Assembly (NCBI RefSeq): GCF_000731315.1
Contig: NZ_HG938353.1
Span: 496,001 to 560,000, forward strand
DNA: 64,000 nucleotides
Origin: Neorhizobium galegae bv. orientalis str. HAMBI 540
GTDB lineage: Bacteria > Pseudomonadota > Alphaproteobacteria > Rhizobiales > Rhizobiaceae
Direction: 5' to 3'
The position numbers and the translations under genes were made by a program. Shown here piece by piece: positions 45,721 through 54,231 of this stretch; within the stretch, counting starts at the first letter, position 1; each line of letters opens with the position of its first letter. The notes beneath the pieces were generated by a model. That model searched no databases, was not told the DNA's origin, and saw only the letters and a list, made by a program, of their open reading frames with translations.

Positions 45721-46692
45721 CTACTTCAACAGCCCGACTTCCTTGTAATACCGCTCGGCGCCCGGATGCAGCGGTACGGGCATGCCTTCCAGCGCCTTCT
45801 TGACGTCGATCGCCTTGGCGGCGGCATGCGCTGCGGAAAGCTTCGGCAGGTTGGAGAACAGCAGCTTGGTCATCTGGTAGACGGTTTCGTCGGAAACGCC
45901 CGAATGGGTGATCAGGAAGTTGCCGACGGCGGCGGTCTCGACATCGGCGGTCTGCCCCTCATAGGTGCCGGCCGGGATTTTCACCGAGACATAGGGAGCG
46001 CCGATCTTGGCGACTTCGGCGGCCGGGATCGCCACGACGTTGATCTTCAGCGAGGTCGCAAGGTCACGGATCGAGGCGACGCCAAGGCCGGCCGATTGCA
46101 GCGTAGCGTCGAGCTGGCGGTTCTTGATCAGCTCGACGGATTCGGCGAACGGCAGGTATTCGGTCTTGCCGAGATCCTTGTAGGACATGCCCGCAGCGGT
46201 GAAGATGGCGCGGGCATTGAGTTCCGTGCCGGAGGCAGGTGCGCCAACCGACAGGCTCTTTCCCTTGAGATCAGCAAGCGTCTTCACGCCGGATTCGGCG
46301 CTGGCGACCACCTGGATATAGTTCGGATAGATGGCGGCGATGCCGCGCAGCTTGTCGAGCTTGGCGGGAAAGCCGGCCTCCTTGTTGCCCTTCCAGGCTT
46401 CCTGGACGGAATCGCCGAGCGAGAAGGCGATTTCGCCGCGTCCTGCCTGCAGCAGGTTGAGGTTTTCGACGGATGCCTTGGTGGCCTGCACCTGGGTGCG
46501 CGCGTCCTTGATCCCCTGTCCATAAATTTCGGCAAGCGCCACGCCGAGCGGATAATACACGCCGGACGTGCCACCGGTCAGCACGTTGATGAATTCCGCA
46601 GCCTTCGCGCCGGCGGCCGAAAATGCCGTCGAGACGGCAAGTGTCGCCACGAACATGAGATTGATTTTACTGGACTTCACGCCGAAGTTCAT
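45721..46692 (-). CDS. TAXI family TRAP transporter solute-binding protein
   Basis: A 323-residue periplasmic protein with a signal peptide (MNFGVKSSKINLMFVATLAV, cleavage near GAKAA). The TAXI-type binding domain carries NVLTGGTSGVYYPLGVALAE just after the signal. LKGKSLSVGAPASGTELNAR is near residue 148. It captures the substrate for the fused permease encoded 195 bases downstream. TAXI proteins of known function bind glutamate, 2-oxoglutarate or related acids, but the ligand here is unknown. Confidence 0.93.
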   Translation of the reverse strand: MNFGVKSSKINLMFVATLAVSTAFSAAGAKAAEFINVLTGGTSGVYYPLGVALAEIYGQGIKDARTQVQATKASVENLNLLQAGRGEIAFSLGDSVQEAWKGNKEAGFPAKLDKLRGIAAIYPNYIQVVASAESGVKTLADLKGKSLSVGAPASGTELNARAIFTAAGMSYKDLGKTEYLPFAESVELIKNRQLDATLQSAGLGVASIRDLATSLKINVVAIPAAEVAKIGAPYVSVKIPAGTYEGQTADVETAAVGNFLITHSGVSDETVYQMTKLLFSNLPKLSAAHAAAKAIDVKKALEGMPVPLHPGAERYYKEVGLLK

Positions 46693-46814
46693 AATGGCCT
46701 CCTCCCAAAGCAACCACGCAGATAGGCCATCATGGGGAGGCGTTTCCGGTGCGTCAATCGGTTTATGACGCATTCCATGCGAAGGTTGTAAGACTTTGGT
46801 TTTAGCCGTCCGGC

Positions 46815-47069
46815 TTATTCGCCGTCGAGCGGCTCGACGCCCTGCGGCTTGCCGGCGCGGTCGAGGCGGATTTTCTCGATGCGGTTTTCGGCGGCCGTCA
46901 GCAGTTTTTCGCAATGTTTCTTCAGCGCCTCGCCGCGCTCGTAGATGGCGATCGATTCGTCGAGCGCCACGTCGCCGCGTTCCAGCCGCGCCACGATGCT
47001 TTCGAGTTCGGCAACGGCCTTCTCGAAGGAATAGCCGCTCACATCGAGGCTCTCGGTGTTTTCGGTCAT
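46815..47069 (-). CDS. xseB: Exodeoxyribonuclease VII small subunit
   Basis: An 84-residue protein with the characteristic two-helix XseB fold: [20 protein letters not shown] then [20 protein letters not shown]. It binds the large subunit (XseA, not in the window) to form a single-strand DNA exonuclease. It starts 3 bases after the HDAC-like gene, an operon order common in rhizobia, where dxs usually follows next. Confidence 0.95.
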   Translation of the reverse strand: MTENTESLDVSGYSFEKAVAELESIVARLERGDVALDESIAIYERGEALKKHCEKLLTAAENRIEKIRLDRAGKPQGVEPLDGE

Positions 47070-47072
47070 CGT

Positions 47073-48005
47073 CTATCCCTTCATCAGTCTGCAGATGTGC
47101 ATGCCCGCCGATTCGGCGAGTCCTTCCAGATCATATCCGCCCTCGAGCAGGCTGACGATACGGTTGCCGGCATATTTGCCGGCGATCTCCATCAGCCGGC
47201 CGGTCGCCCAGTCGAAATCGTCGCCGACGAGATTGATCTGCGCCAGCGGATCGCGGTGATGCGCGTCGAAGCCCGCCGAGATGATGATGAAATCCGGCCG
47301 AAAATTGTCGAGCGCCGGAAGCACGCGGCTCTTGAAGGCCTCGCGGAAATATTCGCTGCCGGTGTCGGGCGAAAGCGGCGCGTTGACCACGTTGTTCCTG
47401 GTGCCGGTCTCGTCCTTGGCGCCGGTGCCGGGATAAAGCGGCATCTGGTGCGTCGAGCAGAACAGCACCGACGGATCGTCCCAGAAGATGTCCTGCGTGC
47501 CGTTGCCGTGATGCACGTCCCAATCGACGATCGCGACGCGCTCCATGCCGTATTTCCGTTGCGCGTGACGCGCGGCGATCGCAGCGTTGTTGAACAGGCA
47601 AAAACCCATCGCCTTGTCTTTTTCGGCGTGGTGGCCGGGGGGCCTTGCCGCCACAAAAGCATTGTCCACCTTGCCGGTCGCGACGTCGTCGACGGCGGCC
47701 ATCGCGCCGCCGATGCCGGTCAACGCCGCCTGAAAGCTCTTCGGCCCCACATAGGTGTCGGCCTCGATCTGGCGGATCGTATCCTCCTCGGGGATTTCGC
47801 GCATGACGGCGCGCAGGTGCTCCTCCGGATGGGCGAGCAGAACCGCGTCCTCGTTCGCCTGCGGAGCGTCCTTGCGGTCGAGCCTGGCGAAATTCGGATG
47901 CTCCAGCGCGATCGCCAGCGAACGCAGCCGGTCTGCCCGTTCGGGATGTCCTTCCGGCGTGCTGTGTTCGAGGAAGATCTTGTGTTCGTAAAGGCGCGTG
48001 GTCAT
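47073..48005 (-). CDS. Histone deacetylase-like amidohydrolase
   Basis: A 310-residue arginase/deacetylase-fold enzyme. The zinc and catalytic residues show in RPPGHHAEKDKAMGFCLFNN near residue 120 (tandem HH), AIVDWDVHHGNGTQDIF near 158 (Asp and His ligands), and ISAGFDAHHRDPL near 242 (Asp ligand). Bacterial relatives include acetoin utilisation proteins and acetylpolyamine amidohydrolases. The substrate here is unknown. It is the first gene of a pair with xseB. Confidence 0.93.
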   Translation of the reverse strand: MTTRLYEHKIFLEHSTPEGHPERADRLRSLAIALEHPNFARLDRKDAPQANEDAVLLAHPEEHLRAVMREIPEEDTIRQIEADTYVGPKSFQAALTGIGGAMAAVDDVATGKVDNAFVAARPPGHHAEKDKAMGFCLFNNAAIAARHAQRKYGMERVAIVDWDVHHGNGTQDIFWDDPSVLFCSTHQMPLYPGTGAKDETGTRNNVVNAPLSPDTGSEYFREAFKSRVLPALDNFRPDFIIISAGFDAHHRDPLAQINLVGDDFDWATGRLMEIAGKYAGNRIVSLLEGGYDLEGLAESAGMHICRLMKG

Positions 48006-48151
48006 GCGGCGGCCTCGTCAGGGGTCAGTCCGGTCTGGACCTTTCCGACATGGCGCAGAAAGCTGACTTTTTCAAGCCGCAACCCCTTGCTCTTGCGCTT
48101 GTTTAGCTTGAAAGAATGGTCTTACATAGAGGGTGCAACCCAGAGGGTATT

Positions 48152-48550
48152 GTGGTCAAAGAGCCAGTCAAGTCTCAGGAATTCCGTGTTCCTTTCCGCG
48201 ATGTCGATATGCATGGCGAGATGTTCCGCTCGGCCTATGTCGTGCGGGCGGAAGAAGCCGTCACGGAATTCTGGCGTCGCCGCAGGTCGCAGAAGGGCGA
48301 TCCGTTCTTCAGGATCGGCAAGATCACCTGCACGTTCCACTCGGCCTTGAAGCTGGGTGACGTCGTCCACACGCATATCGGTGTCAGCAAGATCGGCGGA
48401 AAGTCGGCGGGGTTCCTGGTGCATATGCTGCGAGGCAACGAGGCGGTTGCGGAAGCCGAGATCGTCTGGATGGCCTGCGATCCCGAAAGCAGGGAACCAG
48501 TGCCGCTCCCCGAAGACTTGCGCGACTGGCTTTATCAGTTCCTGGACTGA
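48152..48550 (+). CDS. Acyl-CoA thioesterase, YbgC/4HBT hot-dog family
   Basis: A 132-residue hot-dog-fold protein beginning near VKEPVKSQEFRVPF. The acyl-CoA thioesterase segment is FRDVDMHGEMFRSAYVVRAEE, where VDMHGEM replaces the usual D-x-x-G-H-x-N-N active-site loop, so the catalytic Asp is kept but the rest diverges. The start chosen is the GTG at 48152 behind AGAGGG; an in-frame ATG at 48116 is an alternative that adds 12 residues. It converges with bioY. The substrate is unknown. Confidence 0.8.
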   Translation: MVKEPVKSQEFRVPFRDVDMHGEMFRSAYVVRAEEAVTEFWRRRRSQKGDPFFRIGKITCTFHSALKLGDVVHTHIGVSKIGGKSAGFLVHMLRGNEAVAEAEIVWMACDPESREPVPLPEDLRDWLYQFLD

Positions 48551-48564
48551 CGGGGCGCGGCCGA

Positions 48565-49128
48565 TCAGGCCCGTTGCGGTAGCAGCGGATAACCGACCAT
48601 TACTGCGCGGCCGGCGAGTGCCGCGATCATCGCCTTCAGCACGTCGCCGGGAACGAAGGAAAGGTCGCCGATGAAGGCGGTCGAAAGCCCGGTGCCCGTG
48701 ACATAGGCGAGGTAGATGACCCCGAGCGCGTGGTCGACCACCACGCCGCCGAGCAGTGCCGCGAGGAAAAAGCCGGTGATCTGCACGATGCCGCTCTGCG
48801 AATGCTCGACGAACCGCTCTGAACAATAACCGGTGATGACGGCTGCGAAGAACCAGCCGACGAGATAACCGGCGGTCGGCGACATAAAGGTGGCAAGTCC
48901 GCCGCGTCCGCCCGATAGAACCGGCAGGCCGATCGCGACCAGCAGCAGGACAAGAAACACCGCAAAACCGCCGCGCCTGGCGCCGAGGATGACGCCCGCA
49001 AGCATGACGCCGAGCGACTGGGCGGTGATGGGTACCGGAATGAAGCCGAGCATGATCGGCGGCACGAGACCGAGCGCCACGATAATGGCGGCGAAAAGGG
49101 CGGCCAGAACGAGATCACGGGTGGTCAT
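48565..49128 (-). CDS. bioY: Biotin transporter S component BioY
   Basis: A 187-residue membrane protein with six hydrophobic segments. The family segments are FIPVPITAQSLGVMLAGVILGARRG near residue 30 (the substrate-binding region) and SPTAGYLVGWFFAAVITGY near 83. BioY captures biotin with high affinity and works with the energy-coupling module BioMN encoded just upstream (29-base gap). The order bioM-bioN-bioY is the known alphaproteobacterial operon. Confidence 0.95.
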   Translation of the reverse strand: MTTRDLVLAALFAAIIVALGLVPPIMLGFIPVPITAQSLGVMLAGVILGARRGGFAVFLVLLLVAIGLPVLSGGRGGLATFMSPTAGYLVGWFFAAVITGYCSERFVEHSQSGIVQITGFFLAALLGGVVVDHALGVIYLAYVTGTGLSTAFIGDLSFVPGDVLKAMIAALAGRAVMVGYPLLPQRA

Positions 49129-49157
49129 GCTATACGAATCCCCAGTTTTATATGAGG

Positions 49158-49763
49158 TTATTTCTGCGCCCGGATGCCACGTGCGTCAATGGCGGCGGCA
49201 ATCTCGTCGGCGTTTTTGAGCGTCAGGATGATCAGTGGCACCGCCAGCGTCAGCGGCCGGACCTTCAGTCCGCGGGCGCGATGGGCGTCGCGGATAGCCT
49301 GGTAACGGCTGAGGATCTCCGGCACGAAACGGATGACAAGGCCGATCGAAAGCCCGATATCCGCGGCCCTGACGAGCCCCAAGCGCTCCAGCGGCATGGC
49401 AAGGCGGGTGATCTCGTCGATGAAATCGCCGGTGCTGGTGGTCGCCGTCACGGCCGCGGCGAAAAGGGCGAGCGCCGTCAGCCGCGTGGCGACGACCAGC
49501 GCGTCATGAGGGCTATTGAGGGCAAGCGTGAAGAGCGCGACGATGGCGATGGTCAAAAGGATAGGCCGCAGTCGCAGCCAGGATTGGCGCCATCCGAGCC
49601 GGAGCGAGACGTAGACGATGCCGCCGAGCAAGGCCGCGACCGACAGAACGGCCGGCGAATGGACAAGGAAAAGGACAAGGCTGAGCGCGGCGAGGCCGAG
49701 AAGTTTTGCCCGCGGCGAAAGCCGATGCAGAAACGTGTCGCCCTCCACATAGAGCGTCTTCAT
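49158..49763 (-). CDS. bioN: Energy-coupling factor transmembrane protein BioN (EcfT)
   Basis: A 201-residue protein with about five membrane helices. It opens with YVEGDTFLHRLSPRAKLLGL and carries the EcfT coupling-helix signatures near the C-terminus (RYQAIRDAHRARGLKVRP, an A-R-G motif). It couples ATP hydrolysis by BioM to biotin uptake by BioY. Its start overlaps the bioM stop by 4 bases. Confidence 0.93.
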   Translation of the reverse strand: MKTLYVEGDTFLHRLSPRAKLLGLAALSLVLFLVHSPAVLSVAALLGGIVYVSLRLGWRQSWLRLRPILLTIAIVALFTLALNSPHDALVVATRLTALALFAAAVTATTSTGDFIDEITRLAMPLERLGLVRAADIGLSIGLVIRFVPEILSRYQAIRDAHRARGLKVRPLTLAVPLIILTLKNADEIAAAIDARGIRAQK

Positions 49764-50437
49764 GCCGCAAGCTCGCGGTAGCGGGCGATGACCTCGGCTG
49801 GCGCGCCGTCATAGGCGAGGCGGCCTTCGTGGAAGCACAGAACCCGGTCGAAATCGGCGATCAGGCCGAGGTCATGGCTGATGACGACGACATTTTCGTC
49901 GAGGCGGTGGATCGTCCTCTCCACGAGATCGCGGTTCCGGAGATCCAGCTGGTTGGTCGGTTCGTCCATGATCAGGATGTCCGGGCGGGTCACCAGTACG
50001 GAGGCAAGTGCTGCCAGCTGCAATTCGCCGCCGGAGAGTTCGTGCGCGCGCCGCTCGCCAAGATGGGCGATACCGAAACGGGCGAGCACGGCCTCGACCG
50101 CCGCCGCCGTGTCCGGCTTCGAGAGTTTTTGGCTTTTCAGCCCGAGCGCGATATCCTCCTTCAGGATCGGCAGGATGATCTGGTTCTGCGGGTTCTGGAA
50201 AATGAAGCCTGTCTGGCCGCGAACCTTGTCGCCGTCCTTCACCGTATCGAGCCCGTTGACAGTCACGTGACCCTCGGCAGGCAGCACCAGCCCGTTGATC
50301 ATCCGCGCGAACGTCGTCTTGCCGGAGCCGTTGAGGCCGATCACGCCGATCCGCCGTTCGCGGAGCGACAGCGTCAGCGGATGGACGACAGTACGTCCCT
50401 CGAAACGCGCTTCTGCCTGTTCGAAACGGATATCCAA
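49760..50437 (-). CDS. bioM: Biotin ECF transporter ATPase BioM
   Basis: A 225-residue ABC ATPase. Walker A is GLNGSGKTT near residue 35, the signature is LSGGELQLAALASVL near 135, and Walker B is DILIMDEPTNQLD near 154. The Q-loop is in GFIFQNPQNQI. The start is a TTG at 50437 with GAGGGG 7 bases upstream, giving a standard N-terminus (DIRFEQAEARFEG); upstream in-frame codons extend into the promoter of the divergent YcaQ-like gene and are rejected. Confidence 0.92.
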   Translation of the reverse strand: MDIRFEQAEARFEGRTVVHPLTLSLRERRIGVIGLNGSGKTTFARMINGLVLPAEGHVTVNGLDTVKDGDKVRGQTGFIFQNPQNQIILPILKEDIALGLKSQKLSKPDTAAAVEAVLARFGIAHLGERRAHELSGGELQLAALASVLVTRPDILIMDEPTNQLDLRNRDLVERTIHRLDENVVVISHDLGLIADFDRVLCFHEGRLAYDGAPAEVIARYRELAA

Positions 50438-50546
50438 GCCGGTCCCCTCGGTGTTCAGCGGTCTATAGACCGGAAGATGGGGAAGGGGAATGCGGAACCG
50501 AACGTGAACATTGAATCCGGCGCGGCGGTATCCTAGTCTAGATGGC

Positions 50547-51740
50547 ATGGCGATTCTCATTCCGAACGATCAGGCCCGCAAGATCTTCCTCGAACGGCAG
50601 CGGCTCTGCGAACCGCCCGGCCGGGCGCTGACCAAATCCGGCCTGCTGCAGCTCATCGACGATCTCGGTTTCGTCCAGGTGGACAGTATCGCGACCGTCG
50701 AGCGCGCCCATCACATGATCCTGTTTTCGCGCAACCAGACCTACCGGCGCGAACACCTGACCGCGCTTCTGGAAAAGGACGGCGAGCTGTTCGAACACTG
50801 GACGCATGACGCCTCGATCATTCCGGCGAGCTTCTTCCGTTACTGGAAACACCGTTTTCGCCGCCGCGAGCCGATCCTGGCCGAGCGCTGGAGGAAATGG
50901 CATGGCGAAGGGTTCGACGCCGCCTTCGAGGAGACCTTCCAGCACATCGCCGAGAACGGCGCCATCATGTCCCGCGACATGAAGCAGGAGGACCACAAAT
51001 CCGGCGGCTGGTGGAACTGGCATCCGAACAAGACGGCGCTCGAATATTACTGGCACACCGGCAAGCTGGCGATCGCCGGCCGCGTCAACTTCCAGAAGAT
51101 CTACGACCTGATGGAACGGGTGATCCCGCGGCATCATCACGAGCCGGAAGTGAGCCACGAGGAATTCATCGACTGGGCCTGCCGCGGCGCCATGACCCGC
51201 CTCGGTTTCGCGACCTCCGGAGAGCTTGCCGCCTTTTTCGATCTGGTCACGCCGGACGAGGCAAAGGACTGGGTGAAGACCCATCGCGACGAACTTGTGG
51301 AGGTGCTGATCGAGACGGCCGACGGCAGCAAGCCACGCCCGTCCTTCGCCTTCCTCGGCTTTCCCGACAATCTTGGTCCCATCCCTGAGCCGCCGGCCCG
51401 CGTGCGCGTGCTCAGCCCCTTCGATCCGCTCCTGCGCAACCGCGACCGGGCCGAGCGGCTGTTCAACTTCTTCTATCGCATCGAGGTTTTCGTGCCGGAG
51501 CCGAAGCGGCAATACGGCTACTACGTCTTTCCGCTCTTGGAAGGCGACCGCATGATCGGCCGCATCGACATGAAGGCGGACCGCAAGTCCGGCACGCTGG
51601 ATGTGAAGCGGTTATGGCTGGAAAAGGGCGTGCGCGCTTCGGCTGGGAGATTGGAGAAGCTGGATGCGGAGCTGCTTCGGGTCGGGCGTTTTGCGGGTGT
51701 GGACAAGGTGATCTATCAGGATGGCTGGCGGGGGAAATAG
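50547..51740 (+). CDS. YcaQ-like winged-helix DNA glycosylase family protein
   Basis: A 397-residue protein of the HTH_42/YcaQ family, which in E. coli and Streptomyces (YcaQ, AlkZ) removes alkylated bases and unhooks interstrand crosslinks. The Q-x-D-type catalytic motif is visible in FVQVDSIATVERAHHMILFS near residue 38. The winged-helix parts are near residues 130-230 (EDHKSGGWWNWHPNKTALEYYW), and SPFDPLLRNRDRAERLFNF near 290 is family typical. It diverges from bioM. The repair role is inferred from family. Confidence 0.85.
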   Translation: MAILIPNDQARKIFLERQRLCEPPGRALTKSGLLQLIDDLGFVQVDSIATVERAHHMILFSRNQTYRREHLTALLEKDGELFEHWTHDASIIPASFFRYWKHRFRRREPILAERWRKWHGEGFDAAFEETFQHIAENGAIMSRDMKQEDHKSGGWWNWHPNKTALEYYWHTGKLAIAGRVNFQKIYDLMERVIPRHHHEPEVSHEEFIDWACRGAMTRLGFATSGELAAFFDLVTPDEAKDWVKTHRDELVEVLIETADGSKPRPSFAFLGFPDNLGPIPEPPARVRVLSPFDPLLRNRDRAERLFNFFYRIEVFVPEPKRQYGYYVFPLLEGDRMIGRIDMKADRKSGTLDVKRLWLEKGVRASAGRLEKLDAELLRVGRFAGVDKVIYQDGWRGK

Positions 51741-51783
51741 GCGAAGCCACCGGAAAACCTTGGGCCGCGCCGTTTGCCGTGGC

Positions 51784-51986
51784 ACCCCCTCTGCCCTGCC
51801 GGGCATCTCCCCTCAAGGGGGGAGATCGGATGGAGTTGCCCTGTCGGCTCGACCATGATCGTGGAGATGAAACTAAATATCCTCCATTGCCGCTGAAACT
51901 TTGCCCTTTAACGGGAGGCGTTGAGCCCGCCTCTGGTCGATCTCCCCCCCTTGAGGGGGAGATGCCCGGCAGGGCAGAGGGGGGTA
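51784..51986. repeat. Intergenic palindromic repeat (copy B)
   Basis: Two inverted arms of about 45 bp, at 51784-51828 and 51938-51986, which match as reverse complements except for one or two extra bases in G/C runs. The shared core is CTGCCGGGCATCTCCCC. The 109-base centre has no gene. It lies in the 283-base gap between the YcaQ-like gene and glgB and could form a long hairpin in RNA. Confidence 0.8.
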
Positions 51987-52023
51987 CCTCACGACAAATT
52001 CACGCTTCAACTTAAGCTGAAGC

Positions 52024-54231
52024 CTACCCCTTCCACCGCAAGAACACCGTCGCCAGCGGCGGCAGGACCACCTGTATGGAAAACGCCTTCCCATGCGCCG
52101 GCGCACGTTCTGTCCAGGCCTCCGTCTGCCCCAGATTGGACCCGCCATAAAGCGCCGCGTCGGTGTTCAGCACCACCTCCCAGCGTCCCTCCGCCGGCAC
52201 GCCGATGCGGTAGCCGTGCCGCGGCATGGGCGTGAGGTTCGAGGCGACAAGGACATGCGATGACCGGTCGTCGCTGCTCCTCAGCATGCCATAGACGGAA
52301 TTCTCGGCATCGTCGGCCACCGCCCATTCGAAGCCTTCATGGTGTAGGTCGCCGAACTGCAGTGCGGGTTCCTGGGCATAGAGCGTGTTCAGGTCGCGGA
52401 TCAGCCGTTGGACGCCCGCGTGGTCGGGGCTGTCCAGTAGGTCCCAGACGACCGAGCCGTCGTGGTTCCATTCGCGCTCCTGAGCCAGCTCGCCGCCCAT
52501 GAACATCAGCTTCTTGCCGGGATGCCCCCACATGAAGCCGTAATAGGCGCGAAGGTTCGCAAGCTTCTGCCAGTGGTCGCCCGGCATCTTGGCCACCAGC
52601 GAGCCCTTGCCGTGCACCACTTCGTCATGGGAGAGCGGCAGGATGAAGCGTTCGGAATAGGCATAGATCATTCCGAAGCTCATCGCACCATGCTGGTATT
52701 TCCGGTAGACGGGATCGTCCTGCATGTAATGCAGCGTGTCGTGCATCCAGCCCATGTTCCATTTGAAGTCGAAGCCGAGCCCGCCCTCTTCGGTCGCCTT
52801 GGTGACGCCCGGCCAGGCGGTCGATTCCTCCGCCGCCGTGAACGCATGTGGGCAGCGGTCATGGATGATGCTGTTCAGGTGCTTGAAGAACTCGACGGCT
52901 TCGAGGTTCTCGCGCCCGCCATACTGGTTCGGGATCCATTCGCCCTCGTTGCGGCTGTAGTCGCGATAGAGCATCGAGGCGACCGCATCGACGCGCAGCG
53001 CATCGACATGGTAATGCTCCAGCCATTCGAGTGCCGAGGCGATCAGGAAACCTTTCACTTCGTTGCGGCCAAGATTGTAAATCAGCGTGTTCCAATCCCC
53101 GTGGAAACCTTCGCGCGGGTCGGCATGCTCGTAGAGCGGCGTGCCGTCGAACTTGGCAAGACCCCAGACGTCGGTCGGGAAATGCGCCGGCACCCAGTCG
53201 AGGATGACGCCGATGCCCGCCGCATGACAGCGATCGATAAAATAGGCGAAATCTTCCGGCGTGCCGTGACGTCCGGTCGGCGCAAACAGTCCGAGCGGCT
53301 GATAACCCCAGGAACCGCCGAACGGATGCTCCATGATCGGCAGCATTTCGATATGGGTGAAGCCGAGGTTTTGTACATAGGGGATCAGCCGCTGGCTGAG
53401 TTCGACCCAGTCGAGATGGCGGTTGCCTTCCTCGGCAATTCGGAGCCACGAGCCGAGATGCACCTCGTAGATCGACATTGCGCCTTCGCGAGCGCGGTCT
53501 GCGCGCTGCCTGCGCATCCAGTCCTCGTCGTTCCAGCGGAAGGGTTTGGAGGAGGCGACGATCGAGGCCGTCGACGGCGCTGCCTCGCTGGAGCGGGCGA
53601 CCGGATCGGCCTTCTGCGCCAGCAAGTTGCCGTTGCCGTCGAGGATTTCGAACTTGTAGCGCTCCCCGTGGGTCAGGCGTGGGATGAACAGTTCCCAAAT
53701 GCCCGCCTGCGGACGAAGCCGCATCGGATAACGTCGCCCATCCCAGGAATTGAAATCGCCGACGACCGAGACACGCCGGGCATTCGGCGCCCAGACGGAA
53801 AAGCGCACGCCCTCGACCCCTTCGACCTCCATTGGGATGGCACCGAGCGTCCGGCCAAGATCGTAGTGCGTGCCCTGGCCGATCAGGTGCAGGTCGAGAT
53901 CGCCGAGCAGCAGCGGAAAGGAATAGGGGTCCTCCATCTCCTGCACCGCATCCGGCCAGCGGATCCGGAAGAAATACGACGCAGTGCTGCCGGTCACCCC
54001 GGCAAAGAGACCGCCCTCATGGATGGTTTCGAGTTCGGCCAGCACCTTGCCTGTATCGGCCTCCACCACTTCGACCGACAGCGCACCCGCCAGCAGCGCC
54101 CGGACCACGGTGAGGTTGCCGTATTGATGGCGTCCGAGGATCGAGAACGGGTCTCCATGCCGCCCTTCGACCAGGGCCTGCAGGCCTTCCTGGACGGTGC
54201 CGATCATCAAATCGGTGCGCTCGTATCTCAT
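52024..54231 (-). CDS. glgB: 1,4-alpha-glucan branching enzyme
   Basis: A 735-residue GH13 enzyme that adds alpha-1,6 branches. An N-terminal CBM48-type region carries [21 protein letters not shown] near residue 130. The catalytic barrel has the conserved stretches [26 protein letters not shown] (Asp nucleophile), [10 protein letters not shown] (Glu acid/base) and [12 protein letters not shown]. The ATG at 54231 overlaps the treS stop. It is the last gene of the glgE-treS-glgB operon and shapes the glucan made by GlgE. Confidence 0.97.
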   Translation of the reverse strand: MRYERTDLMIGTVQEGLQALVEGRHGDPFSILGRHQYGNLTVVRALLAGALSVEVVEADTGKVLAELETIHEGGLFAGVTGSTASYFFRIRWPDAVQEMEDPYSFPLLLGDLDLHLIGQGTHYDLGRTLGAIPMEVEGVEGVRFSVWAPNARRVSVVGDFNSWDGRRYPMRLRPQAGIWELFIPRLTHGERYKFEILDGNGNLLAQKADPVARSSEAAPSTASIVASSKPFRWNDEDWMRRQRADRAREGAMSIYEVHLGSWLRIAEEGNRHLDWVELSQRLIPYVQNLGFTHIEMLPIMEHPFGGSWGYQPLGLFAPTGRHGTPEDFAYFIDRCHAAGIGVILDWVPAHFPTDVWGLAKFDGTPLYEHADPREGFHGDWNTLIYNLGRNEVKGFLIASALEWLEHYHVDALRVDAVASMLYRDYSRNEGEWIPNQYGGRENLEAVEFFKHLNSIIHDRCPHAFTAAEESTAWPGVTKATEEGGLGFDFKWNMGWMHDTLHYMQDDPVYRKYQHGAMSFGMIYAYSERFILPLSHDEVVHGKGSLVAKMPGDHWQKLANLRAYYGFMWGHPGKKLMFMGGELAQEREWNHDGSVVWDLLDSPDHAGVQRLIRDLNTLYAQEPALQFGDLHHEGFEWAVADDAENSVYGMLRSSDDRSSHVLVASNLTPMPRHGYRIGVPAEGRWEVVLNTDAALYGGSNLGQTEAWTERAPAHGKAFSIQVVLPPLATVFLRWKG

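Noticed and set aside
43348..46725. 1125-residue open frame antisense to the TRAP operon
   Set aside because: It is rich in Asp, Arg, Gly, His and Gln without any domain, as expected for the antisense of high-GC genes. The minus-strand genes there are clearly real.
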